DNA from: Planctomycetales bacterium 71-10
GTDB taxonomy: Bacteria > Planctomycetota > Planctomycetia > Isosphaerales > Isosphaeraceae
DNA: 64,000 bases
NCBI GenBank assembly: GCA_001898385.1
Contig: MKTT01000036.1
Location: 180,907 to 244,906 of the forward strand
Direction of reading: 5' to 3'
Shown: in pieces, positions 29,663 to 39,074 of the stretch
Layout: each line of letters starts with the position of its first letter
Position numbering within the stretch: the first letter of the stretch is position 1
Translations under genes and position numbers: made by a program
Notes under the pieces: generated by a model
Database searches by the model: none
Seen by the model: only the letters and a program-made list of their open reading frames with translations
What the model was told of the DNA's origin: nothing

Positions 29663-31996
29663 TCAGGGGAGCGGCGGCAGGTCGACGGCCTCGGGGAGTT
29701 CCGGGAGTTCCTCGGTCGCGGGGGCCGTCGGGGCCGGGGCCGCGGCCGGTGCGGGCGTCGGGGCCGGGGCTGCCGGGGCCGGGGCCGGTCCGCCGGCCGT
29801 CGCGAGCGCGGCGTCGGCCTTGGGGGCGTCGGCGGGGGCCTGGGAGAGGATCGGGGCCTCGCCGGCGGGCCGCATCGGCGGGATCGGGGTCGGCGGGGGT
29901 CCCATCGGGCCGACGGGGGCCGGCATCGCGGGGAGCGGGCCGTTGTCCTCGATGTTGGGCGGCTGCTTGGGCTCGACCGGGTCGGGCGCGGCCGGGCCGG
30001 TGATCCGCTCGCGGTACATCGGGCCGTCCTGGCCGATGGGGATCTGCTTGTGGGCGTCCTGGATGTCGCGGGCCTGGACGTAGGCCTTGCGGGGGTTCGG
30101 GCCCTCGGCGACGGCGATGTTGTTGTAGGCCAGCAGGGTCCCCTTGGCCTCTTCCAGGGCGACGATCGAGATGTTGTACGTCGTCTTGTACTGGGCCTCC
30201 AGGGCGACGGCCTGGGCGTACTGGCTGACGGCGTCGAGGAAGCGGTCGATGGTGATCCGGCCTTCCTCGTAGTAGGCCCGCTGGGCGGCGAGCCGCTCGG
30301 CGGCGGCGGCCCGGAGTCGGGAGGCCGTCTTGAACTGCTTGTAGTTGGCGTCCACTTCCAGGAAGAACCGGCTGAGCGAGTGGACCGTCTGGTGGATGAC
30401 CTGCTGGAGGAACGCCCGCTGCCGCAGCAGGACGTACTGGGCGTTGCGGGTCTGGGCCAGGGGGGCCCGCATGCCCAGCGGCATCTGGTAGGAGAAGCCG
30501 ACCTGCCACGTCCGGAAGTTGTTGTAGAGGCCGGGGTTCGCCGCGACGCCGGCGGCCCGCTGCTGGGCGGCCACCACCGGCTCGATGGCCTTGAGCGTCG
30601 CCCCGGTCATCACGGCCTCGGCGTCGTCCAGGTGCTCGCCGAACCCGTTGAACTGGTAGAGGACGTTCAGGCTGAGCTGCGGCAGGAGCTGGTTCCGGGC
30701 GACGAGGAGCTGAAGCTCGGCGATCCGGACCAGGAGCTGCTGCTGGACGATGTCGGGCTGGAAGGTGACCATCTGGGCCATGCTGGAATCCCAGTCGGGC
30801 TCCAGGCGGGCCTCGGTCGGCGGCGTGACCGGGATGATCCGGCGGTTGTCGGCCGGCGGCAGGCCCAGGATGTTGCGGAGCTGGCGCTCGGTCGTGATGA
30901 CGTCGGCGGTGCGGGTCACCAGGTCGAGGTTGAACTGCTCCATCCGCTGCTGGGCCTCGGCCACGTCGGCCACGGTCCCCTTGCCCACGACCAGCTCGGC
31001 CTGCTCGCGGTTGACGATCTCGCGGGCCAGCTCGACGGCCTTCTCGGCCGACCAAAGCTGCACATGCTGCTGGGCCAGGGCCCAGTACTGCTGCTCGATC
31101 GAGCGGGTCTGGGCCATGATCTCGGCCTTGAACCGCCAGACGGCGGCGTCGGCGTTGAGCCGGGCGACGACGATCGGGGCGCGGTTGGCCTCCAGGCCGA
31201 CCGGCGGGCCGGCCTGCTGGCCGGGCATCGGGGCCGAGCCCATCAGGGGCTGGCTCAGCGAGAGCTGGAGGTTCGTGGTGTACGCCGACGGATAGACCAG
31301 GAACGTGCTGTTCTGGTACAGCCAGTTGACGTTGTGCACGATGCCGAGCTGGGCGCCGGTCGCGGTCCGCTTCTGCAAGCCGACCTGGAACTGCGCCGAG
31401 TCCTGCACCGAGATGACCGGCGTCTTCAGGCCGCCGAGCTGGAACGTACCGCCCTGGACCGCGTTGTTGAACGGCTGGGTGTTCTTGCCCCAGGTCATGT
31501 TGGTGATGAACCCGGTGTCGAAGACGCTGAGCGCCTGGGCGATCTGCGTCTCCTGGATGGCCGGGTCGTAGACCGACTGGAGCGTGCCGCCGCCGAGGGC
31601 GCCGGCGATGCCCGCCCCGGCCCCGGTGTTCAGCGGGGCCGGCTCGAAGCCGCCGACCGGGATGCCCTGGGCGCCGAAGGCGATCACGCGGACGACCTCG
31701 GAGTTGTCGAGGCCGATCCGGATGGCCTCCTGCAAGGTCATCGGCCAGATCTCGTCGGCCTCGGGGTCGTTGGTGGTGCGCGGCTTGGCGATCTTGGGGA
31801 TCGGCATGGCCGTGCTGTTGGACAGGAAGTCGGCCTGCTTGACCTCCTTGTCCTCCAGGGCCATCTTCCCCAGGTTGTCGTGGGGGACGGACTTGGACTG
31901 GTCGATGTAGGGGAGTCTCTGGCAACCGGCGGAGCTCATCCAGGCCGCCAGCACGGCCATGTGAGTCCATCGGTTCCTGCGTAAGGTCAATCGCAT
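29663..31996 (-). CDS. TolC-like outer membrane efflux protein (lipoprotein-like) with long P/A-rich C-terminal tail
   Basis: MRLTLRRNRWTHMAVLAAWMSSAGCQRLPYIDQSKSV (lipobox-like SAGC); two TolC-type coiled repeats (VVGKGTVADVAEAQQRMEQFNLDLVTRTADVI...GRITIDRFLDAVSQYAQAVALEAQYKTTYN). Confidence 0.85.
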   Translation of the reverse strand: MRLTLRRNRWTHMAVLAAWMSSAGCQRLPYIDQSKSVPHDNLGKMALEDKEVKQADFLSNSTAMPIPKIAKPRTTNDPEADEIWPMTLQEAIRIGLDNSEVVRVIAFGAQGIPVGGFEPAPLNTGAGAGIAGALGGGTLQSVYDPAIQETQIAQALSVFDTGFITNMTWGKNTQPFNNAVQGGTFQLGGLKTPVISVQDSAQFQVGLQKRTATGAQLGIVHNVNWLYQNSTFLVYPSAYTTNLQLSLSQPLMGSAPMPGQQAGPPVGLEANRAPIVVARLNADAAVWRFKAEIMAQTRSIEQQYWALAQQHVQLWSAEKAVELAREIVNREQAELVVGKGTVADVAEAQQRMEQFNLDLVTRTADVITTERQLRNILGLPPADNRRIIPVTPPTEARLEPDWDSSMAQMVTFQPDIVQQQLLVRIAELQLLVARNQLLPQLSLNVLYQFNGFGEHLDDAEAVMTGATLKAIEPVVAAQQRAAGVAANPGLYNNFRTWQVGFSYQMPLGMRAPLAQTRNAQYVLLRQRAFLQQVIHQTVHSLSRFFLEVDANYKQFKTASRLRAAAAERLAAQRAYYEEGRITIDRFLDAVSQYAQAVALEAQYKTTYNISIVALEEAKGTLLAYNNIAVAEGPNPRKAYVQARDIQDAHKQIPIGQDGPMYRERITGPAAPDPVEPKQPPNIEDNGPLPAMPAPVGPMGPPPTPIPPMRPAGEAPILSQAPADAPKADAALATAGGPAPAPAAPAPTPAPAAAPAPTAPATEELPELPEAVDLPPLP

Positions 31997-32426
31997 GGCC
32001 AGCCGTCCTTGACTAAGATCGCCATGTGACGCGTAACCCGAGCGTGGGGCCACGCCGCGCCATCCCTGGCTTGGCTTCACGGGGCGTTCCGCCCACGACT
32101 CGACTGCCGCGGTCGCATTCGGGCCGACTCGGTCGCGACCCATACCCACCACCCACGAGGCCGGCCGCGGAAGACGTGCGGAGGCCGACCCACCGTGCCG
32201 ATTTGCCGATCGCCTGTCGACGGACTCGGTCGACCGCGGCCCGAGGCCCCGGAAGTGTGCGGGGAATCGGGCTGTCGAAGAGTATCGGACGCCCGGGCCC
32301 CGCGACTTGAAGCGATGGCGGGGAATTTACCGATCGTCCGGATTCTGCTCCAGGGGAAAAACGATGGCGTGGGACGGATCCTCCGGGATCCCGCCTCCCG
32401 CGACGTCTCAACAGGGACGGGAAAGC

Positions 32427-32804
32427 TCAAGGCGTTCCCGAGCCGCCCGCCGATTCTCCCCCCGCGTCGGCCGTCGACGCCGCCGTCGGCTCGTGGAACG
32501 GCCCGTGGCCCGACGGGAACTCCACGTAGGGGACGCCGAACAGCCTCTTGAAGTAGATCACCTCGCCCGGGTCGGTCCCCTCCAGGTAATGCCCCGCGAA
32601 CTGGAGCGCGAACCCGGCCGCGAACATCCCCACGGCCGTCACGAAGACCGGGAACGACATCTGGAAGACGTAGACCGCCAGGAGCAGCGCCCCCAGGATC
32701 GTCGGCGGGATGCCGATCATGTGCAGCACGAAGCTGACGGCGCTGCGGTGCCGCTTCAGCCAGTGGACGACCAGGGGATGGGGATTCTCGGGCGGGGCGA
32801 TCAC
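32427..32804 (-). CDS. Mpo1-like/DUF962 membrane protein
   Basis: NPHPLVVHWLKRHRSAVSFVLHMIGIPPTILGALLLAVYVFQMSFPVFVTAVGMFAAGFALQFAGHYLEGTDP (HMIGIP and GHYLEG motifs); GTG start. Confidence 0.75.
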   Translation of the reverse strand: MIAPPENPHPLVVHWLKRHRSAVSFVLHMIGIPPTILGALLLAVYVFQMSFPVFVTAVGMFAAGFALQFAGHYLEGTDPGEVIYFKRLFGVPYVEFPSGHGPFHEPTAASTADAGGESAGGSGTP

Positions 32805-32938
32805 GGGATCTCTCCATTCAAGGGATGCCGCCCTTGATGGTATCCTCGGCGACCGCCGACCGGAACATCCCCGCCGACCGAGGGTGCGCCTTTGGATTCC
32901 GGCGGCTCGTACAGGAAGTTGAGGAGACGTCGTAACGG

Positions 32939-33115
32939 CCTTCCCCCCTGGCGGGGGAAGGTGGCCCGAAGGGCCGGATGAGGGGGACGACGAGCGAGAC
33001 GACCGTCGAGATCCCGAGCCGGTCGGACGGGCCTCCGGATCCCGACGGCACCCGTGCTTCGCGTCCCCCTCATCTGACCCCTGCGGGGTCTGTCTTCCCC
33101 CGCCGGGGGGGAAGA
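32939..33115. repeat. Composite MITE-like element (hairpin type 1 left, hairpin type 2 right)
   Basis: cttcccccctggcgggggaaggtggcccgaagggccggatgaggggga ... atcccgacggcacccgtgcttcgcgtccccctcatctgacccctgcggggtctgtcttcccccgccgggggg. Confidence 0.85.
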
Positions 33116-33201
33116 CGTCCATGAGCCCGCGACCTTCCGCCCAAGCGGGGCGCACGCGGCCGACGCTCCGTGTCCGGATCAACCACCACAGGACCCCCCG
33201 C

Positions 33202-34272
33202 GTGCCGCTCATCGCCCCCGAAACGTACCTGAAGCTCGTCCGCGGCGAGACGCGCGGGCCCCTGGCGACGCTGGCGCGGGCCGGCCTGGCGCTGGCCTCG
33301 GCCGGCTACGGCGCGGGGGTCGCCCTGCGCAATCGGGGGTTCGACCGCGGGAAGGACGTCCATCGCGCGGCGGTCCCGGTCGTCTCGGTCGGGAACCTGA
33401 CGCTGGGGGGGACCGGCAAGACGCCGATGGTCGAGTGGCTGGCCCGCTGGTATCGCGGGCGCGACGTGCGCGTCGGCCTGCTCAGCCGGGGCTACGGCCG
33501 GTCCGACGCCGTGAACGACGAGGCGCTCGTCCTGGACGAGAACCTCCCCGACGTCCCCCACCTCCAGGACCGCGACCGCGTCCGCCTGGCCGAGATCGCC
33601 GTCGACGAGTTGGAGTCGCAGCTCCTCATCCTGGACGACGGCTTCCAGCACCGCCGGCTGGCCCGCGACCTGGACGTCGTCCTGCTGGACGCCCTCGACC
33701 CCTTCGGCCTGGGCCGCCTCTTCCCCCGCGGCCTGCTGCGCGAGCCGGTTTCCTCGCTGAAGCGGGCGGGGGCCGTGGTGATCTCGCGGGCCGACCTCGT
33801 CCCGGCCGACCGCCGCGCCGCGATCCGCGACGAGGCCCGCCGCCACGCCCCGGCCGCCCCGATCCTGGAGGCCCGCCACGCGCCTCGGGACCTCGTCGAC
33901 GGCGACGGCGAACCCTCCCCGCTCGACGGCCTCGCCGGCCGGTCCGTGGCCGCGTTCTGCGGGATCGGCAACCCCGAGGGCTTCCGGCGGACGCTCGAAG
34001 GGCTCGGCTGCCGCGTCGTCGACCTCCGCGTCTTCCCCGACCACCACCCCTATTCCGCCGAGGACGTGGCCGATCTGTCGCGCTGGGCCGAGGGGTCTGA
34101 AGCGGAACTCATCTTGACCACCCAGAAGGATCTGGTGAAACTCCGCGTCTCGAACCTCGGGGACGCGCCCCTCCGCGCGCTCCGGATCGGCCTCGAAATC
34201 CTGGGAGACGCCCGGCCGCTGGAAGACCTGCTGGCCCGGCTGCTCCCGGATCGGCCCGGCCCGGACGCCTGA
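33202..34272 (+). CDS. lpxK: Tetraacyldisaccharide 4'-kinase
   Basis: VPVVSVGNLTLGGTGKTPMVEWLARW...VGLLSRGYGR...ILDDGFQHRRLARDLDVVLLDA; internal GTG start preferred over ORF start 33121. Confidence 0.92.
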   Translation: MPLIAPETYLKLVRGETRGPLATLARAGLALASAGYGAGVALRNRGFDRGKDVHRAAVPVVSVGNLTLGGTGKTPMVEWLARWYRGRDVRVGLLSRGYGRSDAVNDEALVLDENLPDVPHLQDRDRVRLAEIAVDELESQLLILDDGFQHRRLARDLDVVLLDALDPFGLGRLFPRGLLREPVSSLKRAGAVVISRADLVPADRRAAIRDEARRHAPAAPILEARHAPRDLVDGDGEPSPLDGLAGRSVAAFCGIGNPEGFRRTLEGLGCRVVDLRVFPDHHPYSAEDVADLSRWAEGSEAELILTTQKDLVKLRVSNLGDAPLRALRIGLEILGDARPLEDLLARLLPDRPGPDA

Positions 34273-34343
34273 CGGGATCGCCCCCGGACATCGACCGCCG
34301 ACACGGACGCCGGCCGGAACGCCAGGGAAGGGCAACGCCCCTC

Positions 34344-35426
34344 ATGAACATCGTCGTCTTCTGCCCCAGCCTCATCGGCGACACCGTCATGGCGACGCCG
34401 ACCTTCCGCGCCCTGCGGAAGCGATACCCCTCGGGCAGGCTGACGGCCGTGATCAAGCCGAACGTCGCCCCGGTCCTCGACGGGCTGAGGTGGTTCGACG
34501 AGGTCGTCCCCTTCCACCCCAAGGCGAAGGATCGCGGGCATCGCACGCGGCCGCTGATCCGCCGGCTCCGCGCCGACCGCCCCGACGCCGCCGTGCTGCT
34601 GCCGAATTCGATCCGCACGGCCTGGATCTCCCGGCTCGCCGGGATCCCGCGGCGCGTGGGGTACGACCGCTACGCCCGGGGCTGGCTGCTCACCGACCGC
34701 CTCCAGCCGCCCCGCGACGCCGGGGGGAAGCTCCTCCCCTGCCCCATCGTCGAATACTATCTCGCCCTGGCCCACGCGCTCGACTGCCCCGGCGACGGCG
34801 TGCGGCTGGAGCTGGCGACGACCCCCGCCGACGAGGCCGCGGCCGACGAGGCCCTGGCGGCGCTCGGGGTGGACGCCTCGGCGGGGCTGGTCTGCCTCAA
34901 CACGGGAGGCGCGTTCGGCCCGGCCAAGGCGTGGCCCGTCGAATCGTTCGGCATCCTGGCCCGCCGGCTGGCCGAGGAGTGCGGCGCGGCGGTCGTCGCC
35001 CTCTGCGGGCCGTCCGAGCGCGAGGAGTCGCGGCGGATCGCCGAGCTGGCCGCCCATCCGGGCGTCGTCAGCCTGGCCGACCGGAAATTGAGCCTGGGGC
35101 TTTCGAAGGCGATGGTCCGCCGGGCCGACCTGCTGGTGACGACCGACTCCGGCCCGCGGCACTTCGCGGCGGCGTTCGGGACGCCGGTGGTCTCGCTGTT
35201 CGGACCGACCCGGATCGAGTGGACGAGGACCAACCAGCCCAACGCCCTGCACATCTACCACCCCGTCCCCTGCGGCCCGTGCCAACGGCCGACGTGCCCC
35301 CTGGGACACCACCGCTGCATGAGAGACCTGGCCCCCGACCGCGTGTTCGACGCCTCGCGCCGGATGCTCTCGGGCCGCCGCACCACCCGATGGACGTCGA
35401 AGGAGACGGCATGGCGACCTGGCTGA
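34344..35426 (+). CDS. Glycosyltransferase family 9 (LPS heptosyltransferase-like)
   Basis: MNIVVFCPSLIGDTVMATPTFRALRKRYPSGRLTAVIKPNVAPVL...LLVTTDSGPRHFAAAFGTPVVSLFGPTRIEWTRTNQPN. Confidence 0.92.
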   Translation: MNIVVFCPSLIGDTVMATPTFRALRKRYPSGRLTAVIKPNVAPVLDGLRWFDEVVPFHPKAKDRGHRTRPLIRRLRADRPDAAVLLPNSIRTAWISRLAGIPRRVGYDRYARGWLLTDRLQPPRDAGGKLLPCPIVEYYLALAHALDCPGDGVRLELATTPADEAAADEALAALGVDASAGLVCLNTGGAFGPAKAWPVESFGILARRLAEECGAAVVALCGPSEREESRRIAELAAHPGVVSLADRKLSLGLSKAMVRRADLLVTTDSGPRHFAAAFGTPVVSLFGPTRIEWTRTNQPNALHIYHPVPCGPCQRPTCPLGHHRCMRDLAPDRVFDASRRMLSGRRTTRWTSKETAWRPG

Positions 35427-36352
35427 TCACGGGCGCGAACGGCTGGCTGGGGGGTTGCGTCCTCGACGCCCTCGGGCGCTCGATCGGGGACGGCGACCGC
35501 ATCGTCGTCCTGGGGCGGAACCGCCCGCGGGCCCTGAGCGGGGCGCTGTTCGTCTCGGCCGACCTGCTCGACGCGGACGGATTGGGCCGCGCGGTGCGCG
35601 ACGTGTCGCCCGATTACGTCGTCCACGCCGCCGGCAAGACGCCCCCCACGCCGGACGACGCGATGTACGAGGCCAATTTCTGGGGGACCGACCGGCTGCT
35701 GAGCGCCCTGCGGTCGACGGGCAAGCCGGCGCGGGTGGTCGTGGCCGGCTCGGCGGCCGAGGTCGGGCCCGTCGCCGCCGCCGACCTGCCGATCTCCGAG
35801 GATCAACGCTGCCGGCCGACGACCGCCTACGGCCGCAGCAAGATGATGGCGACCGCCTCCGCCCTGGCCGGCCGCGGCCCGCTGGAGGTCACGGTGGGCC
35901 GCGTGTTCAACCTGATCGGCCCCGGGATGCCGGACTCGCTGGCCTTCGGCCGGTTCGCCGCGCAACTGGCCTCGCCGTCGGCCGACCCGGTGCCGATCCT
36001 CGCCGGCCGGCTGGACGCGCGCCGCGACTTCGTCGACGTCCGCGACGCCGCCCGCGCGCTGATCGCGCTGGCCGAGCGAGGGACGGCCGGCCGGGTCTAC
36101 AACGTGGCCTCGGGCGAGTCGCGCACGATCCGGGAGGGGCTCGACCGGCTCATCGCCCTGAGCGGCCGGGCGGCCCGCGTCGTCGCCGACCCGGGGGCGA
36201 TCCGGCCGGGCGAGGTCGACGACTCCCGCGCCAGCGTCGCCCGGATCGCGGCCGAGGCCGGCTGGCGGCCGACGATCGGGTTCGACCAATCGCTGCGGGA
36301 CCTGTGGGGGTCCGCCGCGGGCGGCCGGTTTCCGCTGCCGCTGACCGCCTGA
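35411..36352 (+). CDS. NAD-dependent epimerase/dehydratase
   Basis: MATWLITGANGWLGGCVLDALGRS...YVVHAAGKTPPTPDDAMYEANFWGTDRLLSAL...TAYGRSKMMA. Confidence 0.88.
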   Translation: MATWLITGANGWLGGCVLDALGRSIGDGDRIVVLGRNRPRALSGALFVSADLLDADGLGRAVRDVSPDYVVHAAGKTPPTPDDAMYEANFWGTDRLLSALRSTGKPARVVVAGSAAEVGPVAAADLPISEDQRCRPTTAYGRSKMMATASALAGRGPLEVTVGRVFNLIGPGMPDSLAFGRFAAQLASPSADPVPILAGRLDARRDFVDVRDAARALIALAERGTAGRVYNVASGESRTIREGLDRLIALSGRAARVVADPGAIRPGEVDDSRASVARIAAEAGWRPTIGFDQSLRDLWGSAAGGRFPLPLTA

Positions 36353-36367
36353 CGCCGGGGAGGACGG

Positions 36368-37960
36368 ATGTCGCATCGTCGATGGCTCCTGGGCGTCGCG
36401 GCCTTCGCGGCGATCCTCCACGTCGCGGGGATCGCCCGCACGCTGGTCCCCGCGCAGGACGGGCTCAAGTTCCTCGCCGCCGCGCGCCGGTTCCAGTCCG
36501 AGCCGTGGGTCGACGTGATCCGCGGCACGGATCAGCACCCGCTGTACGCGGCCCTCGTCGCCGTCGCCGAGCCGATCGTCGCGGCCGTGATGGGCCCCGG
36601 GCCCGACGCCTGGCGGGTGGCGGCGCAAGGGGTCTCGGCGATCGCGTCGCTCCTCCTGCTGCTCCCGCTGTTCGCCCTGGCCCGCGCGATCTTCGACGAG
36701 CGCATCGCGCTGGTCGCGGCCTTCGTCTACGTCCTCCTCCCGGTCCCCGCCGAGGTCGGCCGCGACACGCTGGCCAACGCCGTGGGGATGGCCGGCATGT
36801 TCACATGCCTGTGGCTGGGGGCGAGGGCGATCGAACGCGACTGCTGGCGATTCGCCACGGCGGCCGGGCTGGTCGGCGGGCTGGCGTACACGGCGCGGCC
36901 CGAGGCGATCCTCGCGCCGGCGGCCGTCGGGCTGGCCTGCGGCTGGGACCTGCTGCGGACGCATGGCGTGCGCTCGCTGGCGACGGCCCCCGCGCCGGCG
37001 GCGCTGGGGATGGCGCTGCTCGCCTGCGTCGGCTCGTACGCGCTGGCGAAGGGGCAGGTCTCGGAGAAGCTGGCGATCCGGCACGCCGCGGGGCTGGGCT
37101 CTCAGATCAAGGTGCTCCGATCCGTCCCGCAGCCGCTGCCGAAGGGGCTGGAGTGGGCGGGGCTGGACCTGTCGCCCAAGGAGGAGTCGGGCGGCGAGCC
37201 GCTGCGCGGGCCGGCCGACGTGCTGTTGCAGCTCGGCCGCCGCTGGTGGGACGAGATGTGCTGGGGCTTCGCGATCATGGCCGGCTGGGGGCTCGTGCGA
37301 CGCCGATTCATCCAGGCGTCTTGCGGGCGTCCCGACGCCGGCCGCGCCGAGCGGCTTGTCCTGGCCGCGTTCGTCGCGACGTACGTCGGCGGGGTCGTGC
37401 TGCACGGGTCGAAGCTCGGGTACGTCTCGGGCCGGCACGCTCTGCCGCTGGTGGCGGCGTCGACGATCTTCGCCGCCGCGGGGATCGTCATCTGCCTGCG
37501 ACGCCTGGGGCCGAGGCTGCCGATCTCGCCGGCCGTCTGGCGGGGCGCGATCGTCGCCGGGACGGTGATCGTGGCGGCGGGGCTGGGGTGGTATCAGCTC
37601 CGGACGGGGCATGAGAGCCGCCGCGGCCACTGGCTCGCCGGGCGCTGGCTGGCCGAGGTGGCCGGGCCGGGCGAACGCATCCTGGACACCCGCGGCTGGG
37701 CCCGGTTCGTCGCCGGCCGCGGCGACGGCTACGACCCCTGGCACGTCCGCCAGGCCCTCTCCGACCGCGGCCTGGCCTACGTCGTGGTGGGCCGGGACGA
37801 GTTGGAGGCCGGGAGCCGCCGGGCCGAGAGCCTGAACGCGCTGCTGGCCTTCGCCGCGACGCCGGCGCGGGACTTCCCGGTGATGGTGGACGGCCGCGAC
37901 GTCGGGACGCGGGTCTTTCGCATGAACCAGCCGATCTCGTGGGAGGGCTTCCGGCCGTGA
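36368..37960 (+). CDS. ArnT/PMT-like integral membrane glycosyltransferase (GT39 type)
   Basis: Multi-TM; GTDQHPLYAALVAVAEPIVAAVMG...YVLLPVPAEVGRDTLANAVGMAGMFTCLWLGARAIE; luminal-like C-terminal domain. Confidence 0.75.
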   Translation: MSHRRWLLGVAAFAAILHVAGIARTLVPAQDGLKFLAAARRFQSEPWVDVIRGTDQHPLYAALVAVAEPIVAAVMGPGPDAWRVAAQGVSAIASLLLLLPLFALARAIFDERIALVAAFVYVLLPVPAEVGRDTLANAVGMAGMFTCLWLGARAIERDCWRFATAAGLVGGLAYTARPEAILAPAAVGLACGWDLLRTHGVRSLATAPAPAALGMALLACVGSYALAKGQVSEKLAIRHAAGLGSQIKVLRSVPQPLPKGLEWAGLDLSPKEESGGEPLRGPADVLLQLGRRWWDEMCWGFAIMAGWGLVRRRFIQASCGRPDAGRAERLVLAAFVATYVGGVVLHGSKLGYVSGRHALPLVAASTIFAAAGIVICLRRLGPRLPISPAVWRGAIVAGTVIVAAGLGWYQLRTGHESRRGHWLAGRWLAEVAGPGERILDTRGWARFVAGRGDGYDPWHVRQALSDRGLAYVVVGRDELEAGSRRAESLNALLAFAATPARDFPVMVDGRDVGTRVFRMNQPISWEGFRP

Positions 37961-38805
37961 GCATCCGAGCCCTCTGGCATCGCCTGACGCGCGGGTCGCG
38001 GTGGTCTTGGGTCGACGACCGCTACCGCGACGCGCTCCCCGCCGACTTCGACGCCTCGGTGATGGGGATCGAGAGCCGCGACCGCCTGCACGCCAAGCAG
38101 GGGCGGTCGACGGCCCGGTTCGCGTTCCATCGGGGCGAGCGCCGGGTGTCGGTCTACCTCAAGCGGCACTTCCGCCTCCCCTGGCCCGCGCGGGTCGCGG
38201 CCACGATGAACCCGGCCGGCCGGCACTCGCCCGGCGCGGCCGAGTGGGCGCACCTGGAGCGGGCGCGGGCGCTGGGCGTGGCCGTGCCGGAGGTGGTGGC
38301 CGTCGGCGAGCGCATCGGCCCCTGGGGCGTCCTGCAAAGCTACCTGGCCGTCGCCGAGCTGCCCGGCCGCGAGCTGAACGAGATCCTCCCCGGCCTGCGG
38401 GAGTCGCTGGCCCCCGACGACTTCGCCGCCATGAAGCGGCGGATCGTCCCCGAGATGGCCCGCATGGCCGCCGCCCTCCACCGGGCGAAGGTCTTCCACA
38501 AGGACATGTACCTGTGCCACTTCTTCCTCGACCTGGAGAAGCTGGCCCGCGACCCCCGCGACGTCTCGCTCACGCTCATCGACCTCCACCGCCTGGGCGA
38601 GCATCGGCTGTTCGCCGACCGCTGGCGCTGGAAGGACCTGGGCCAACTGCTGTTCTCCATCGAGGGCGTCGAGGGCGTCGAGCCCCGCGACGTGCTGCGG
38701 TTCTGGAAATGTTACAAGCGCGAGGCCGCCCTGAAGCGGCCCGATTGGCACGCGCGGATGGTGCGGATGAAGGCGGCGCGGTATGCGGATCACAATCGGA
38801 ATTGA
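37957..38805 (+). CDS. Lipopolysaccharide kinase (WaaP/Kdo kinase family)
   Basis: GTGA overlap with upstream gene; SVYLKRHFRLPW...LQSYLAVAELPGRELNEIL...AALHRAKVFHKDMYLCHFFLD...LTLIDLHRL. Confidence 0.88.
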   Translation: MSIRALWHRLTRGSRWSWVDDRYRDALPADFDASVMGIESRDRLHAKQGRSTARFAFHRGERRVSVYLKRHFRLPWPARVAATMNPAGRHSPGAAEWAHLERARALGVAVPEVVAVGERIGPWGVLQSYLAVAELPGRELNEILPGLRESLAPDDFAAMKRRIVPEMARMAAALHRAKVFHKDMYLCHFFLDLEKLARDPRDVSLTLIDLHRLGEHRLFADRWRWKDLGQLLFSIEGVEGVEPRDVLRFWKCYKREAALKRPDWHARMVRMKAARYADHNRN

Positions 38806-38829
38806 TGCAAGGCTTCGGACGGAGGACGG

Positions 38830-39001
38830 TCTTCCCCCCTCGCGGGGGAAGACAGACCCCGAAGGGGTCAGATGAGGGGGACGCGAAGCACGGGAACCGT
38901 CGGGATTCGCGGCCCGGTCGGCTCGAATTCCGACGGTCCGATCGCGCGTCCTCCCCCTCATCCGGCCCTTCGGGCCACCTTCCCCCGCCAGGGGGGAAGG
39001 A
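38830..39001. repeat. Composite MITE-like element, inverted copy of the 32939-33115 element
   Basis: Reverse complement reads cttcccccctggcgggggaaggtggcccgaagggccggatgaggggga...atcccgacggttcccgtgcttcgcgtccccctcatctgaccccttcggggtctgtcttcccccgc. Confidence 0.85.
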
Positions 39002-39074
39002 CGTTAGGACGAAAACCCGGATCGGTTGTAAAGAATGCTCCAGCGACGCCCCCCTCGCGGGCGAAGATGAAACG

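Noticed and set aside
29305-31984. Overlapping long + ORF 29645..31984 opposite the TolC-like gene
   Set aside because: Real protein features (lipobox, TolC repeats) are on the - strand; the + frame is low-complexity Gly/Val/Leu/Asp.
33121-33201. Longer LpxK N-terminus starting at ATG 33121
   Set aside because: The N-terminal residues derive from sequence abutting the repeat and lack LpxK similarity; GTG 33202 gives the expected start.
22946-39001. Repeats as a CRISPR array
   Set aside because: Units are palindromic, dispersed and variable in length, with no regular 28-37-nt repeat/unique-spacer spacing and no cas genes.
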